NCBI RefSeq assembly: GCF_000016065.1 | Contig: NC_009092.1 | Location: 2,914,001 to 2,978,000 of the forward strand | From: Shewanella loihica PV-4 | GTDB lineage: Bacteria > Pseudomonadota > Gammaproteobacteria > Enterobacterales > Shewanellaceae | Reading direction: 5' to 3' | DNA length: 64,000 nt | In this document: positions 47,319 to 55,354 of the stretch, piece after piece | Layout: every line of letters starts with the position of its first letter | Position numbering within the stretch: the stretch's first letter is position 1 | Notes under the pieces: generated by a model | The model's database searches: none | The model's input: only the letters and a program-made list of their open reading frames with translations | What the model was told of the DNA's origin: nothing | Position numbers and translations under genes: made by a program

Positions 47319-49613
47319 CTACTCGGTCACCACATTGATCACCGGAATAATAGTCTGAGCACGCTGTCCCTTGCGCTTTAGCCAGAGGTAGAAGACCACC
47401 AGCGCGACCAGGAAGAAAGCTATCCACAGACCAGACTGCAACGGGTGCGCCGCAAAGGTCATCGCCTGATAGAAGACGGTCGCAGTACCATAGGCCAGGC
47501 CCAGGGTCCAGGTTGCCGCAAAGGTTGCCCAGCGAGGGCCAAACTCACCCACTAGAGCGCCCATGGCCGCCACACACGGCGTATAGAGCAGGATAAACAG
47601 CAGGTAGGCAAAGGCCGCCGTCACACCGCTGAAACCACTCTGTAGCGCGCTGAAGGTCGAGGTATCTACATCCAGCTCACTCGATGCCGTCTCAATGGTC
47701 TGAATGTCGCCAACCGAGATAGATAGCGGATCTTCAGGCGCGATGCCAAACAGGTTCTCAGGGATGGTCGCCAAAGCTTCGCTAAAGCTCTCAGACAGTG
47801 GCGCCAAGGCTTCATCTTCACCACTCGCGGTCGAGTAGAGGCTGTTCAGGGTGCCGACTACGGCTTCTTTGGCGAAGATACCTGTGATGATACCCACAGT
47901 TGCCGGCCAGTTATCCTGCTCTATGCCCATTGGCGAGAAGAGCGGGGTAACCTTCTGGCTCGCCACACTCAGCACAGACTCAGAACTGTCCTCGTGGCCG
48001 AAGCTGCCATCGACACCTATGGCGTTGATGAAGTTAAGCAGGGTTACCACGATAACGATTGTCTTACCTGCGCCCAGAATAAAGCTCTTGGTACGCTTGC
48101 CGGTTCTGGCCATCACCGCCTTAAGCTTCGGCTTCTCGTAGTTAGGCAGTTCCATCACCACGGCGCTGCTGCTGCCGGGAAGCAAGGTTGAACGTAGCAA
48201 CAGGCCCGTCCCTACCGCGGCTAACACGCCTATGATATAGAGCAGGAATACCAGATTCTGACCCGACTCGGGGAAGAAGGCCGCCGCAAACAGGGCATAA
48301 ACCGGCAGACGAGCACCACAAGACATGAAGGGTGCCATCATACCTGTCACGATACGCTCACGCTCGCTGCCTAAGGTACGGGTCGCCATGATGGCAGGTA
48401 CCGAGCAGCCAAAACCGACGATCATAGGTACAAACGCCTTACCCGGCAGACCGATACGACGCATCAGGCCATCGACCACGAAGGCGGCGCGCGCCATGTA
48501 ACCCGAGCCTTCCAGCACAGACAGTGCCAGGAATAGCGCGGCGATCACAGGAATAAAGGTGGCTACGGTTTGGATACCCTGGCCCATACCGCCGGCAACT
48601 ATGGTCACCAACCAGGCTGGGGCACCGATATTGGTCATCAGTGCGCCGAGATGATCGACAAACAGGGCGCCGGCCGTGATGTCGAAGAAGTCGATAAAGG
48701 CGCTACCGACATTGATACTGAACATAAACATCAGGTACATCACAAACAGGAATACCGGGACACCTGCGATGGGATGTAACACCAGCTTATCGAGACGGTC
48801 GCTCAGGGTAAGCTGATCACTATCTTTCACCGATTTGTTAAACACCTGCTGCACGAAATCGAAACGTGTGGTGGCCACCATGATCTCGATATCCTTGCCC
48901 TGGGCCGCTAAACGCTCGGAGCATTGGGACACCTCAGACAGCATCTGACCATTCTTACACTGGCCACAGCCAAGACCGTTACCCATCATCGCCAGGGCGC
49001 GGCCACGACTCAGCTGGCTATCACGCTCAAACAGCGCCTTGATACCCGCCTCAATCTCAACATCGTAGTCCAGCACCAGAGGCGCCTCGGACACCTTACC
49101 ATCCAACAGGTCGACCACTTGGGCTTGTACCTGCTTGATATCATTCATATCGCGAGAGCAGACGGCAATTACGGGGCAGCCTAGCTGCTGACTCATCTTG
49201 TCGACATCGACCTCGATCCCATGGGCCTTGGCCGCATCAATCTTGTTGATCACTACCACCATAGGAATGCCAAGCTCGCGTAGCTGCACCGTCAGATACA
49301 GGTGACGCTCGATGTTAGTGGCATCGACCAGGTTGATGATGCCATCCATCTGCGCCTCGGCCAGGTATTGCTGAGCAATCTGCTCATCGAGTGAGCAATC
49401 GCAGCTGCTACCGGCGGGCAGCAGATCGTAAATACCAGGCAGATCCGTCAGCAGCACCTGGGTATCGTTCAGGGTAAAGGCCCCCGTCTTCTTCTCTACC
49501 GTTACCCCAGACCAGTTACCCACCTGCTGGTTGGCACCGGTTAGCGCATTAAAGAGTGTTGACTTGCCCGCGTTAGGGTTACCAACGGTCACACAATGAA
49601 ATTGTTTAGCCAT
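47319..49613 (-). CDS. feoB: FeoB, ferrous iron transport GTPase/permease
   Basis: From the ATG at 49613 (MAKQFHCVTVGNPNAGKST) this is 764 residues. The G domain has G1 GNPNAGKST (11-19), G3 DLPGIYDL and G4 NKID (123-126). The membrane domain has two Gate motifs with cysteines in FGCSVPAIMATR and LYTPCVAAMGAL. It imports Fe(II) across the inner membrane. Two unusual Cys groups are seen: C71-D-C73 in the switch region and C216, C219, C231 after the G domain. The start lies inside the end of feoA (8-bp overlap), so translation is coupled. Fur-like sites lie upstream of feoA. Confidence 0.95.
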   Translation of the reverse strand: MAKQFHCVTVGNPNAGKSTLFNALTGANQQVGNWSGVTVEKKTGAFTLNDTQVLLTDLPGIYDLLPAGSSCDCSLDEQIAQQYLAEAQMDGIINLVDATNIERHLYLTVQLRELGIPMVVVINKIDAAKAHGIEVDVDKMSQQLGCPVIAVCSRDMNDIKQVQAQVVDLLDGKVSEAPLVLDYDVEIEAGIKALFERDSQLSRGRALAMMGNGLGCGQCKNGQMLSEVSQCSERLAAQGKDIEIMVATTRFDFVQQVFNKSVKDSDQLTLSDRLDKLVLHPIAGVPVFLFVMYLMFMFSINVGSAFIDFFDITAGALFVDHLGALMTNIGAPAWLVTIVAGGMGQGIQTVATFIPVIAALFLALSVLEGSGYMARAAFVVDGLMRRIGLPGKAFVPMIVGFGCSVPAIMATRTLGSERERIVTGMMAPFMSCGARLPVYALFAAAFFPESGQNLVFLLYIIGVLAAVGTGLLLRSTLLPGSSSAVVMELPNYEKPKLKAVMARTGKRTKSFILGAGKTIVIVVTLLNFINAIGVDGSFGHEDSSESVLSVASQKVTPLFSPMGIEQDNWPATVGIITGIFAKEAVVGTLNSLYSTASGEDEALAPLSESFSEALATIPENLFGIAPEDPLSISVGDIQTIETASSELDVDTSTFSALQSGFSGVTAAFAYLLFILLYTPCVAAMGALVGEFGPRWATFAATWTLGLAYGTATVFYQAMTFAAHPLQSGLWIAFFLVALVVFYLWLKRKGQRAQTIIPVINVVTE

Positions 49614-49845
49614 GAGCCAGCTCCACCTCAATTACTTCAGCCAGGTCCTTACGCATGCATAACTTACTGCCACGAATGGCCAACTCTAATCCCGAGCCCA
49701 GTGGGGCGCGTCGTAATAGGGTCAGAGAGGTGTTGGGGGTGATCCCCATGGATAAAAGCTTGCGTTTCACCACCGCGGGCAGGCTAATCTGGCCAACCTC
49801 GGAGATCACTGCACTATCGCCAGGCTTTAATTCGCTTAATTTCAT
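49606..49845 (-). CDS. feoA: FeoA, SH3-like ferrous transport accessory protein
   Basis: This 79-residue SH3-fold protein (MKLSELKPGDSAVISEVGQISLP...RKLLSMGITPNTSLTLLRRAPLG... LCMRKDLAEVIEV) carries the FeoA signature. It is needed for FeoB activity on the cytoplasmic side. It is first in feoAB; no feoC follows. Confidence 0.95.
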   Translation of the reverse strand: MKLSELKPGDSAVISEVGQISLPAVVKRKLLSMGITPNTSLTLLRRAPLGSGLELAIRGSKLCMRKDLAEVIEVELAHG

Positions 49846-49950
49846 ATTGCAACTCTACCTTTTCAGGTCTCGATAAATCTGAACTACCCCAGATTCTAAC
49901 GGAGCAAGGCTTCCAATAACTTTATCTAGATCAATATTTATGATTGGAAA

Positions 49951-49965
49951 CGATAATAATTTTCA
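49951..49965. promoter_or_regulatory. Fur-like box upstream of feoA
   Basis: CGATAAT-A-ATTTTCA matches the 7-1-7 Fur palindrome TGATAAT-N-ATTATCA at 12 of 14 positions. It is about 105 bp upstream of the feoA start. Confidence 0.6.
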
Positions 49966-50017
49966 ATTGTATTTTATATTATGTGACAGATATCTCAATC
50001 AGTAAACGAGATTATCA

Positions 50018-50036
50018 AATGAGAACCATTTTCATT
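50018..50036. promoter_or_regulatory. Second Fur-like box between feoA and mtrD
   Basis: AATGAGAAC-C-ATTTTCATT is an inverted repeat (TGAGAAC-N-ATTTTCA) close to the 7-1-7 Fur consensus. It lies between the first Fur-like box and the CRP-like site, and could serve feoA or mtrD. Confidence 0.5.
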
Positions 50037-50071
50037 GGCGAGCAATTCTACGTCCCAACTTACGAGCGCAA

Positions 50072-50087
50072 CGTGATCTAGATCACA
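50072..50087. promoter_or_regulatory. Near-perfect CRP site between feoAB and the mtr genes
   Basis: CGTGATCTAGATCACA matches the ideal CRP core TGTGATCTAGATCACA at 15 of 16 positions. It lies about 152 bp before the mtrD start. In Shewanella, CRP is the main regulator of anaerobic respiration, so it is a likely activator site for mtrDEF; feoAB is on the other side. Confidence 0.8.
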
Positions 50088-50238
50088 TATAGTGCTAATT
50101 CGCTCAAATACTTCATTTTTACCCATTATTTATCGCCACAAAATTTACACATTCGTCACAAATCTTGCCTATTATTTAGCTTTGGTAAATTAGTAATTCA
50201 TAAAGATAACAACTAAACGCCACACTGTGCTTGGATGG

Positions 50239-51207
50239 ATGATGATGAAAAAGGAATCGACTTGGCTGCGTGCCCTTAGGCTAACGGCCCTACTCGCGCT
50301 ATACCCTCTCTTTAGTTTGCTCGCTCAGGCAACCCCCTGGGATGAGATGCCCGCCGACGAGGTGGAGAAGATCCTCGATAGCAAATTCGCCGAAGGTCAA
50401 TACTCCCCCAAAGGCGCCGATAGCTGCCTCATGTGCCATCGCAAGAACCAAACCGTCATGGCGCTATTTGACGGCGTGCATGGCAATCCCCAGGTAAAAG
50501 GCTCCCCCATGGCCGACCTGCAGTGCGAAGCCTGCCACGGCCCCATGGGCAAACATAATCGTGGCGGCAAGGAGCCTATGATCACCTTCGGCTCCAACTC
50601 ACCCGTGCCAGCAGAGAAACAAAACAGCGTCTGCATGAGCTGCCATAACGACGACCAGCGCATGGGCTGGAGCGGCAATCATCACGACAATGCCGATGTC
50701 GCCTGTAGCGATTGTCACCAGGTACACACGGGTCACGACCCCATTAGCGATAAGAGCCAGGAGGTCGCCGTCTGCACCACATGTCATACCCAACAAAAGG
50801 CCGACCTGCACAAGCGCAGCAGCCACCCCCTCAAGTGGCAACAGATGGTCTGTAGCGACTGTCACAATTCCCACGGCGGTCTGGGCGAGGCCAGCCTAAA
50901 ACAGATGAGCATCAACGACAACTGCTACGCCTGCCACGCCGAGAAACGTGGGCCTAAGCTGTGGGAACATGCGCCGGTCACCGATAACTGCGCCAACTGT
51001 CATAATCCCCACGGCACGGTCAACGAGGCCATGTTGATCGCCAAGCCCCCTCAGCTTTGCCAGCAGTGCCACGCCAGCGACGGTCACGCCGCCAATCCGG
51101 TATTTGCCAACAGCCCTAATGCCTTCAACGGCGGCCAAAGCTGCCTCAACTGCCACAACCAGGTGCATGGCTCTAACCATCCATCGGGCAAACTACTGCA
51201 ACGTTAA
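50239..51207 (+). CDS. mtrD: MtrD, periplasmic decaheme c-type cytochrome (MtrA family)
   Basis: I chose the ATG at 50239 ([13 protein letters not shown]); a GTG at 50227 adds four residues, and the ribosome site is weak in both cases. The protein is about 322 residues with a signal peptide ending near LAQA. There are ten CXXCH haem sites (CLMCH, CEACH, CMSCH, CSDCH, CTTCH, CSDCH, CYACH, CANCH, CQQCH, CLNCH). It belongs to the MtrA/DmsE decaheme family, which inserts into an MtrB-type barrel and passes electrons outward. MtrD is chosen over MtrA because it stands next to feoA with mtrE and mtrF behind, as in S. oneidensis. MtrE follows after 15 bp. Confidence 0.9.
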   Translation: MMMKKESTWLRALRLTALLALYPLFSLLAQATPWDEMPADEVEKILDSKFAEGQYSPKGADSCLMCHRKNQTVMALFDGVHGNPQVKGSPMADLQCEACHGPMGKHNRGGKEPMITFGSNSPVPAEKQNSVCMSCHNDDQRMGWSGNHHDNADVACSDCHQVHTGHDPISDKSQEVAVCTTCHTQQKADLHKRSSHPLKWQQMVCSDCHNSHGGLGEASLKQMSINDNCYACHAEKRGPKLWEHAPVTDNCANCHNPHGTVNEAMLIAKPPQLCQQCHASDGHAANPVFANSPNAFNGGQSCLNCHNQVHGSNHPSGKLLQR

Positions 51208-51222
51208 TGAGGGAGCATAGCG

Positions 51223-53334
51223 ATGAACAGACTTAAAGGGACTCACACACGCGCTTGGTCACTCAGCCTGCTGACCCTCTCAATTCTCAGCAGCCTGGCA
51301 TCGGCTCAGGGGTACGATCTCGCCTCCGCCAATCGCAGCTCGGTGAAGATGGATGCCTGGAAATGCCAGCGCTGTGAAGTCAAAGATGCGACTACAGGTG
51401 AGATAGGCGTCGGCGTCGCCTATAACGACGGCGGCGATAGCCGTTTCGGCAACACCACGGGCACAGACACAGATGGCGCCGTGGCGAGCCTGGAGGCAGA
51501 CCTGACCCACAAGAAGGCCTCTGGCTACCAGACCCAATTTAAGGCAGACCGCCTAGGCTACGACGCCGGCTCGGCCAGCCTAACCACGGGGCGCAAGGGC
51601 CAGTACGAGATAGCCGCCAGTTATCGAGGCTTTGCCCGCTTCGACAACAACGCGGCGCTAACCCCCTATCGACTAACGGCCGCTAGTTGGCAGCTACCCA
51701 GCCAATGGCAGAGCGCCGCCACAACCGATCAGATGAGCAGCCTAAACGATAGCCTGATGGCGAGTGAGCTTAAGATCACCCGTGACCGCTACCGTCTCGA
51801 CGCCGCCTATACCGGCAGCTTCTACGAGGCTAGCCTCGGCTACCAACATGAGCAGCGTCAGGGCAATCGCCGTGCCAGCGCCAATCTGCTCACCAACAGC
51901 ACCATGCTGGCCGAGCGCGTCGACGACAAGAGCGATCGCATCGAAGGCAAACTCTACTTTCGCGGCGATCAGTGGCTGACCGGCATAGATGCCGAGCTCA
52001 GTCATTACAAGAACGATATCAATGCCCTGCACTGGCAATCGGCGTTCAGCCCCACCTTCGGCGCCGCCTATTATGGCCAGAGCGCTGTAGCGCCCGATAA
52101 CAAGGCCTATCGCGTGGCGGCACACAGCCAATTCTCCGCCTCGGGGCAGCAGGTGCTGATGCATCTGGGTTTTAGCCGCATGACCCAAGATCAGGCCTAT
52201 CTGCCGGCCACCATCAACGGCCCTTCCCCCATGCTGCCTGCGACCAATCTCGACGGCCAGGTAGATCTGCTGGAGATGAAGCTTAAGTATCTCGGGCGTC
52301 TCACCCCAGAGCTCAGCCTTAGGGCCGGCTACGATTATCGCGATCGCGACAACAAGTCTGAGATAATGAGTTACCCGCAGATCATTACCGACAGCTACTA
52401 CAGCGGCGATAAGCTTAATCAAGCCTATGACCGAACCCGTCAACAGGCGAATCTGGGGGCCAAGTACCGCTTTACCCGCAGCCTCTATCTGGATCTGCAA
52501 TACCAGTATGAGCACAACAACTACAACGCCCTCGACCGCGACAGCCTGCAGACATCAGATGTTACGGCCAAGCTCCACTATCGACTCTCCTCCCAATGGC
52601 AGGCCTGGCTTAAGGCCGAGTTTGAGGATCGCGGCGGCAGCAAATATCTGGGCTCGAGCGTCAGCAATCGCCCCAACAACCCGCTGTTAAGACGCAGCTA
52701 TCTCGCCGACCGTGAGCGCCAGCGTTATGGCCTCTACACCAGCTATAACGGCGAGGCACTCAGCGCCACGCTCAACCTGCACCTGATGCAGGATGACTAC
52801 ACTGACACCCAGATAGGCCTGACCCAGGTCGATAGCCAGGGTTATGATCTCTCCGCCAACTATGCCCTGAATGAGCAGATTAACCTCAGCGCCTTCGTCA
52901 ATCAGGACTGGCGCGACAGCGATCAGGCGGGCAGTAACAACTTCGGTAGTGCCAACTGGTTTGCCACCACCAAGGATAAGGCGACCCTTATCGGTGCCGG
53001 GTTCGATTACGACGCCCTGATGGAGAACCGTCTGCGACTAGGCCTCAACTACAGCTATAGCGACGGCCAGAGCGACACAGAGGTCAGCCAGGGTCTGCAC
53101 AGCCCATACGGCAGCTATTACGCCACCCGGCACAATCTCAACGCCTTCGCCGACTTTAATCTCAGCGAGAGCCTGGGGCTGCGGCTGGATTGGATCTTCG
53201 AGCAATACCAAGACGCCGACTGGGCCAACGGCAAGCTGATGCCAGACAGCATCCCCAACGTGTTGACCTTCGGTGACCTCAGCCATGATTACAACGCCCA
53301 CTACTTTGGAGTGACCCTGAGTTACCAGCTGTAA
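51223..53334 (+). CDS. mtrE: MtrE, outer-membrane beta-barrel (MtrB family)
   Basis: The 703-residue product has a signal peptide (ends near ASAQG). A CXXC pair in MDAWKCQRCEVKD near residue 48-51 is the typical feature of MtrB-family proteins. The rest is a large amphipathic barrel ending YFGVTLSYQL. The MtrB family sheathes the decaheme cytochrome through the outer membrane. Position between mtrD and mtrF supports mtrE. It has no haem sites, and the next gene starts 28 bp after its end. Confidence 0.88.
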   Translation: MNRLKGTHTRAWSLSLLTLSILSSLASAQGYDLASANRSSVKMDAWKCQRCEVKDATTGEIGVGVAYNDGGDSRFGNTTGTDTDGAVASLEADLTHKKASGYQTQFKADRLGYDAGSASLTTGRKGQYEIAASYRGFARFDNNAALTPYRLTAASWQLPSQWQSAATTDQMSSLNDSLMASELKITRDRYRLDAAYTGSFYEASLGYQHEQRQGNRRASANLLTNSTMLAERVDDKSDRIEGKLYFRGDQWLTGIDAELSHYKNDINALHWQSAFSPTFGAAYYGQSAVAPDNKAYRVAAHSQFSASGQQVLMHLGFSRMTQDQAYLPATINGPSPMLPATNLDGQVDLLEMKLKYLGRLTPELSLRAGYDYRDRDNKSEIMSYPQIITDSYYSGDKLNQAYDRTRQQANLGAKYRFTRSLYLDLQYQYEHNNYNALDRDSLQTSDVTAKLHYRLSSQWQAWLKAEFEDRGGSKYLGSSVSNRPNNPLLRRSYLADRERQRYGLYTSYNGEALSATLNLHLMQDDYTDTQIGLTQVDSQGYDLSANYALNEQINLSAFVNQDWRDSDQAGSNNFGSANWFATTKDKATLIGAGFDYDALMENRLRLGLNYSYSDGQSDTEVSQGLHSPYGSYYATRHNLNAFADFNLSESLGLRLDWIFEQYQDADWANGKLMPDSIPNVLTFGDLSHDYNAHYFGVTLSYQL

Positions 53335-53362
53335 CTCAGGCGCCCCCTATGCCAAGGAAGCG

Positions 53363-55282
53363 ATGATGAAGATGAACAAAACTTTCCATTATGCCGCCCT
53401 GTTTGGGCTAGTTTCGCTACTCTCCGCCTGTGGCGGCGATGATGGTAAACCCGGAAATCCTGGCGAGCCCGGCGGACCACCAGCCATGGTGATCGACACC
53501 TTAGTGGTCAGCTTCGATCCCGTGCAGATGCAATCAGGCGTCGCCACGGTGAACTACCGTGTCACCAATCAGGATGATGAACCTGTAGTAGGGATCCCAA
53601 GCGCCACCTTTATTGCCGCTCAGCTGCTGCCCCAGGGCTATACCAATGCGGGCAACGCCTCCCAGTGGCAATACTTCACCTCGGAGAGCTGCAACGACAG
53701 CTGCCCTGGAGAGTATGTGGATCATAAGAATGGCCGTTACAGCTACACCTTTAGCGCAGGTTTCGATGGCTTAAACGATGTCGGCTATCAGGCCGGCGCC
53801 ACCCAGCGCATAGTGGTTAAGCTAGGGGGCGACAGCCTGGCCGATGGCACCAGCCTGCCCATCACCAACCAGCACTTCGACTGGCAGGGTGACAAAGACG
53901 GCGCCAGCAGCGATCCGGTATACACACGTAACCTAATCAAGATAGAAACCTGCAACAGCTGTCACAGCGATCTGGCCTTTCATCGCGGTAACTACAACCA
54001 GATTGAGACCTGCGTGACCTGTCACAACGCCGATCGCGTCAGCAATCCAGATAACATCTTCCCGCAGATGATCCACGGCAAACACCTGACCGGCTTCCCC
54101 GGCTCGCTGGCAAACTGCCAGACCTGTCATGCCGAAGATGAGACCCTAAGCGAGCAGATGAACTGGGCACGGGTACCCACCATGGAGGCCTGTGGCGCCT
54201 GTCATACCTTTATCGACTTCAAGAAGGGTGAAGGCCATCCGGCGCAGCTCAACAACGCCAACTGCGTCGCCTGTCACAACCCGGATTGGACCGCCAGCGT
54301 CCACAACGACGGCGGCAACGCCCAGGCATTGGCACAATTTAAGCCTGTGATCACCAAAGCGATGCGCAGCGGCGATACCGTCTCCTTTACCCTAACGCTG
54401 GAAAACCCCGCGACGGGTCAGCCCTACACAGCCAGCGCCGACCAACTGGATTTCGTCTCCGACCTTCGCGTCTACGCCAACTGGGGCACCAGCTTCGACT
54501 ATGCCACCCGCTCGGCGCGCTCCATACGTGTGCATGAGACCGCGCCTATCTCCGGCAGCAACGGCAGCTTCGACTATCAGATAGCCGGACTAACGGTCCC
54601 CGCTGGTAGCGAGATGGATAAAGGCACGCTAGCGATTCAGGGCAGAGTCTGCGCCGCCAACGGCGTACTGGGCGCCTGTGGTGATGAGGCCAACAGCGAA
54701 GTGGTGATCAAATCCAGCCATCGCTTCTTCGCCGCGGAAGCCTTGAGCGATAGCGGCCGCCGCGTGGTGGTCAGCAACGACACCTGCGGTAGCTGCCACG
54801 GGGATCAACAGCTGAACTTCCACGGTTCGCGAAACGATCTCGAGGGGCAGTGTCAGCTTTGTCACAACCCCAACATGCAGGCCGAGGCCGCGGACAATCC
54901 GTCCCTCACCACGGCAGACTTCAAGCATCTTATCCACGGCATTCATAGCGGCCAGCGCGCCGGTTTCGAAGGGATCAACTACCCAGGCAACATAGGTAAC
55001 TGCGCCCAGTGTCACGCCGACAGAGATGACGTGCTCTCGGTCGCCCTGCCGCTGGATCCCGGTGTGAAACCGCTGGCCATTGACGATGGCAGCTACACCA
55101 GCCCAACGGCCGCCATCTGTAGCGACTGCCACAGCAGCGAGACCAACAAGAACCATATGATCCAGCAAGGCGCAGTGTTCAGCGGCACTCTGTCCGATGC
55201 CACCGCAGGCACCGAGAGCTGCAGCACCTGTCACCGACAAGGCGCCGATGCCGATGTGCTGAGGGTGCATCCCATCAAATAA
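53363..55282 (+). CDS. mtrF: MtrF, surface decaheme lipoprotein cytochrome
   Basis: The 639-residue product has a lipoprotein signal (SLLSACGGDDGKPGNPG). After the lipobox comes a collagen-like Gly-X-Y stretch. Two pentahaem domains hold five CXXCH each (CNSCH, CVTCH, CQTCH, CGACH, CVACH; CGSCH, CQLCH, CAQCH, CSDCH, CSTCH). The intervening Greek-key domain has a CX8C pair (VCAANGVLGACG), as in MtrF/MtrC, and an extra CX3C pair is in domain I (SCNDSC). Length equals S. oneidensis MtrF. It would receive electrons from MtrD-MtrE and reduce metals or flavins outside the cell. Confidence 0.88.
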   Translation: MMKMNKTFHYAALFGLVSLLSACGGDDGKPGNPGEPGGPPAMVIDTLVVSFDPVQMQSGVATVNYRVTNQDDEPVVGIPSATFIAAQLLPQGYTNAGNASQWQYFTSESCNDSCPGEYVDHKNGRYSYTFSAGFDGLNDVGYQAGATQRIVVKLGGDSLADGTSLPITNQHFDWQGDKDGASSDPVYTRNLIKIETCNSCHSDLAFHRGNYNQIETCVTCHNADRVSNPDNIFPQMIHGKHLTGFPGSLANCQTCHAEDETLSEQMNWARVPTMEACGACHTFIDFKKGEGHPAQLNNANCVACHNPDWTASVHNDGGNAQALAQFKPVITKAMRSGDTVSFTLTLENPATGQPYTASADQLDFVSDLRVYANWGTSFDYATRSARSIRVHETAPISGSNGSFDYQIAGLTVPAGSEMDKGTLAIQGRVCAANGVLGACGDEANSEVVIKSSHRFFAAEALSDSGRRVVVSNDTCGSCHGDQQLNFHGSRNDLEGQCQLCHNPNMQAEAADNPSLTTADFKHLIHGIHSGQRAGFEGINYPGNIGNCAQCHADRDDVLSVALPLDPGVKPLAIDDGSYTSPTAAICSDCHSSETNKNHMIQQGAVFSGTLSDATAGTESCSTCHRQGADADVLRVHPIK

Positions 55283-55291
55283 ACCGGACAA

Positions 55292-55311
55292 GGCGCCAGC
55301 TCACTGGCGCC
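55292..55311. other. GC-rich hairpin between mtrF and the first omcA
   Basis: GGCGCCAG-CTCA-CTGGCGCC is a perfect 8-bp stem, 10 bp past mtrF. It lacks a T-run, so it is probably not a full terminator. It may protect the upstream mRNA or reduce read-through to the following cytochrome gene. Confidence 0.5.
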
Positions 55312-55354
55312 GATTCGACAACGCATTGAGAGATTGACTGAAATGGAAGGCACT

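Noticed and set aside
51742..52515. 257-codon antisense frame within mtrE
   Set aside because: It is a shadow caused by GC-rich codon use on the coding strand. The mtrE frame is clearly the real one.
54629..55291. 220-codon antisense frame within mtrF
   Set aside because: It lies opposite five haem-binding motifs of mtrF. The composition is that of a reverse-complement shadow.
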